Positions 5,073 through 6,928 of a stretch of DNA of 6,928 nucleotides are shown one piece after another. This stretch comes from Clostridia bacterium. GTDB lineage: Bacteria > Bacillota > Clostridia > Oscillospirales > Acutalibacteraceae. How positions within the stretch are numbered: position 1 is the stretch's first letter; every line of letters begins with the position of its first letter. The stretch spans positions 1 through 6,928 of the forward strand of contig JAILDS010000167.1 of NCBI GenBank assembly GCA_024689165.1, in the 5' to 3' direction. The translations under genes were made by a program, and so were the position numbers. Below the pieces are notes generated by a model that searched no databases, had not been told where the DNA came from, and worked only from the letters and a program-made list of their open reading frames with translations.

Positions 5073-6098
5073 ATGACCGAATACCGGACTTTGATCATCG
5101 GCTGCGGCGCCATCGGCGGGACGCTCTGCGCGCTTTTGTGCAGGGGCGGGTATAAAGTCGACCTGCTCGAGATCGCGCCGGGCGCTGCCGAAAAGATCAA
5201 TTCAGAGGGGCTGAAGCTCACCGGCGCCGCCGGGAACGTGACCGCGAGGGTCAACGCCATCGGCTCTTACGACGAGCTTGACGGACAGTACGACATCGTC
5301 ATACTGTGCGTCAAATACCTTGCCCTTACCGCTGCGGCGAAGAGCATCCTTCCCTATCTGAAGGAAGACTCCGTCGTGATGGGCATGCAGAACGGCATCT
5401 GCACTCAGGAGCTTGCCTCCGTCGTCGGAGAAAAGCGCACTGCGGGCTGCATGATCGGCTTCGGTGCGACCAAGCTCTCCGCCAATGAGGTCGAAATGAC
5501 CAGCGGCGGCGAGATGTACGTCGGCATGGCGGACGATACCGTCAACGAGAAGCTGAACGCCCTTTGCGCCATGTACAATTCCGTAGTGCCGACGAAGGTG
5601 ACCACGGAGCTGCTCAGACGGCAGTTTTCCAAGCTGATAATCAACTGCTGCATCAACGCGACCGCCGCGATAACCGGCAAGACGCTCGGGGTACTGCTCG
5701 ACGACGAGCGCGCCCAGAGACTGTTTTTGTCGATAGCGCGCGAGGGCATGTACGTCGCCCGGGCCATGGGCGTGAACGTGCCGAAGTACGGGCTGCTGCT
5801 CGACTACCGCTTCCTGATGCTCTCCGACGCCGAGATATACAACAGGCTGTGCAGCCTCGTCGTCAAGCTCGTCGGCAAGACCAAGTACGCCGACGTCAAG
5901 CCGTCGACGCTTCAGAGCCTTCTCAACGGCGAGAAGACGGAGGTCGATATCTTCAACGGCTACCTCGCGAAAAAAGCCGAAGAGTACGGGGTCGACGCGC
6001 CGGTGAACACGAAGCTCACGGAAATGATCCGCGATATAGAACGCGGCGAAAGGGAGATGGGCATGGACAACCTTGCCGAATTCTACCCGCAAAAATAA
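5073..6098 (+). CDS. Ketopantoate reductase (PanE/ApbA) family dehydrogenase
   Basis: The product is 341 aa. The family reduces 2-oxo acids, classically 2-dehydropantoate to pantoate for coenzyme A synthesis. Seen: an N-terminal Rossmann motif GCGAIG (10-15), CVK (K81), MQNGI (N107), then the C-terminal catalytic domain with KLIINCCIN (K187, N191, N195) and PSTLQ...EKTE (S278, E290). The K/N/N and S/E spacings equal those of E. coli PanE K176/N180/N184 and S244/E256, so the enzyme should be active. At the end of strand beta-2 it has LLEIAPG, with E33 where NADPH-using members commonly have a basic residue nearby; this hints at NADH use and possibly another 2-oxo acid, as in D-mandelate dehydrogenases of this family. 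No pan genes are adjacent, so I leave the symbol blank. Start: ATG 5073 has GGAGG (5060-5064) 8 nt upstream. The next promoter begins 4 nt after its stop, without a terminator between. Confidence 0.88.
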   Translation: MTEYRTLIIGCGAIGGTLCALLCRGGYKVDLLEIAPGAAEKINSEGLKLTGAAGNVTARVNAIGSYDELDGQYDIVILCVKYLALTAAAKSILPYLKEDSVVMGMQNGICTQELASVVGEKRTAGCMIGFGATKLSANEVEMTSGGEMYVGMADDTVNEKLNALCAMYNSVVPTKVTTELLRRQFSKLIINCCINATAAITGKTLGVLLDDERAQRLFLSIAREGMYVARAMGVNVPKYGLLLDYRFLMLSDAEIYNRLCSLVVKLVGKTKYADVKPSTLQSLLNGEKTEVDIFNGYLAKKAEEYGVDAPVNTKLTEMIRDIERGEREMGMDNLAEFYPQK

Positions 6099-6102
6099 AG
6101 TA

Positions 6103-6131
6103 TTGACAAACCGGAACGATTATTCTATAAT
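6103..6131 (+). promoter_or_regulatory. Fully consensus sigma-A promoter of the cohesin-like gene
   Basis: TTGACA (6103-6108), a 17-nt spacer and TATAAT (6126-6131) match the consensus at every position. Expected start is near 6138, giving a leader of ~29 nt with AAAGGAG (6152-6158) before the ATG. This predicts strong, constitutive transcription. Confidence 0.88.
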
Positions 6132-6166
6132 ACTAAACACATTATTTCCGTAAAGGAGTGCGTTTA

Positions 6167-6928
6167 ATGAAGATGTCCAAAAAAATCATCGCGGTAGTGC
6201 TCAGCGCGCTGCTCGCGACCACCGCTCTCGTCGCTCTCGTAGTCAGCGCTTCCGCCGCCGATAAGGCCATTGTCGCTACCGCCGAGTACGACGCCGAGGC
6301 TGCCGTCGTTTCAGTCACCATCAATTTCGAAAACTGCATCGGGCTGAAGTCCTTCCAGTTCCACCTCAATTACGACGCCGCCAAGCTTTCGTATAAGAAT
6401 AAGAAGAACGGCGCCGACACCAAGCTCGCTGCCGACACCGAGAACGGCGCTCTGACCACCGAGGTCAACGGCGGCGAAGCCGGCCTTGTCGACATCGGCG
6501 GTTATTTCAAGGAGAACCTTGACGCCGAATTCTATGAGGACGCTGAGGATGAAGTGAACGTCGAGAATTTCGAGGCCCTTATCATAAACTTCGACGTCCT
6601 TGACGCCACCGGGACGACCGAGATCGCCGTTGAGATCATCTCCGACGACAGCTACGGCCTTGTAGGCCAGAACGCTACCGTAGCGTTCTCCGGCGAGGAG
6701 CCCGACACCGAGTCCACCACCGAGGAGCCCACCACCGAGCCGACGACTGCCGAGCCCACCACCGAGCCGACGACCGCCGAGCCCACCACCGAGCCGACGA
6801 CCGCTGAGCCGACGACTGCCGAGCCCACCACCGCTGAGCCGACGACTGCCGAGCCCACCACCGCTGACCCGACGACCGCCGAGCCGCCGACCGCGGAGGC
6901 CACCACCGACGCGCCGCCCGCCGACCCC
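6167..6928 (+). CDS. Secreted protein with a cohesin-like domain and Pro/Thr/Glu linker (3' end outside window)
   Basis: The frame is open from ATG 6167 to the window edge (254 codons, still open). GGAG (6155-6158) sits 8 nt upstream of the ATG. Residues 1-30 are a Sec signal peptide: MKMSKK, a hydrophobic core, and ASA for signal peptidase I cleavage after A30. Residues ~34-175 look like a cohesin or related carbohydrate-binding-module fold: VVSVTINFENCIGLKSFQFH, LNYDAAKLSY, LIINFDVLDATGTTEIAVEI and a final strand ATVAFSG. The YD...L pattern after 'gl-s-f-f' and the late 'F-V' strand are typical of cohesins. From ~177 a low-complexity linker of EPTT/AEPTT units begins and continues to the edge. 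Cohesins bind dockerins on cellulosomal or other secreted proteins, but many non-cellulosomal bacteria carry single ones. Whether this is a scaffold depends on the missing C-terminus. Confidence 0.8.
   Translation, partial: MKMSKKIIAVVLSALLATTALVALVVSASAADKAIVATAEYDAEAAVVSVTINFENCIGLKSFQFHLNYDAAKLSYKNKKNGADTKLAADTENGALTTEVNGGEAGLVDIGGYFKENLDAEFYEDAEDEVNVENFEALIINFDVLDATGTTEIAVEIISDDSYGLVGQNATVAFSGEEPDTESTTEEPTTEPTTAEPTTEPTTAEPTTEPTTAEPTTAEPTTAEPTTAEPTTADPTTAEPPTAEATTDAPPADP
6725..6928 (+). repeat. Tandem EPTT/AEPTT-coding repeat with alternating codon usage
   Basis: Eleven PTT units are visible. Mostly they alternate between GAG CCC ACC ACC and GAG CCG ACG AC(T/C). From 6725 to 6805 the repeat period is 27 nt (three copies of EPTT-EPTTA); from 6806 it becomes 30 nt (EPTTA-EPTTA). 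It then degenerates into AEPPTAEATTDAPPADP. The pairwise codon pattern shows that expansion happened by duplicating two-unit blocks. Confidence 0.85.

Noticed and set aside
5202..6092. Long minus-strand open frame antisense to the PanE-like gene
   Set aside because: Its translation is rich in His, Arg, Val and Gly without family motifs, has no suitable ribosome binding site, and is the mirror of a clearly conserved gene. GC-rich codon usage explains its length.
6652..6906. Minus-strand frame encoding VVGSAVVGS repeats
   Set aside because: It is the antisense of the PTT linker of the cohesin-like protein.

Overview
The window looks like a fragment of a GC-rich bacterial chromosome, most likely an uncultured gut or rumen member of the Bacillota (Clostridia, Oscillospirales-like). 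The reasons are strong AGGAGG-type ribosome binding sites with 8-nt spacing, near-consensus sigma-A promoters with 17-nt spacers, a FloT-type flotillin, a cohesin-like secreted protein with a Pro/Thr/Glu linker, and Ig-like surface repeats of a kind common in gut Clostridia. The taxonomic call is inference; no marker gene is present.

Layout from left to right. (1) 2-694 (+): the 3' end of a surface or secreted protein made of 79-residue Ig-like repeats. (2) 695-1379: a 685-nt gene-free region between the 3' ends of two convergent genes. It is packed with repeats: a GC-rich hairpin after each gene, a tract of ten 7-nt units, and two 91-nt elements in inverted orientation, each containing a GGGCGACC...GGTCGCCC palindrome. 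(3) 1380-2921 (-): a flotillin (FloT-like) with its own promoter and a long, apparently structured leader. (4) 3113-4153 and 4166-4954 (-): a two-gene operon of a PHP-family phosphoesterase (histidinol-phosphatase-like) followed by a GxDLY/SGNH-family esterase. The stop codon of the first gene lies inside the Shine-Dalgarno of the second. (5) 4975-5040: two divergent promoters placed back to back. (6) 5073-6098 (+): a ketopantoate-reductase-family dehydrogenase. (7) 6167-6928 (+, runs off the end): a secreted protein with a signal peptide, a cohesin-like domain and a repetitive PTT linker, driven by a fully consensus promoter.

The genes do not form one obvious pathway. The flotillin could be co-transcribed with the PHP-SGNH operon, because no terminator is visible between them, but it also has its own good promoter. 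The two ends of the window encode exported proteins; the middle encodes a membrane scaffold and cytoplasmic enzymes.

I found no clearly new defence, mobile or RNA-guided system. The least explained sequence is the repeat-rich region 695-1379, followed by the flotillin leader (2922-3055) and the divergent promoter pair.
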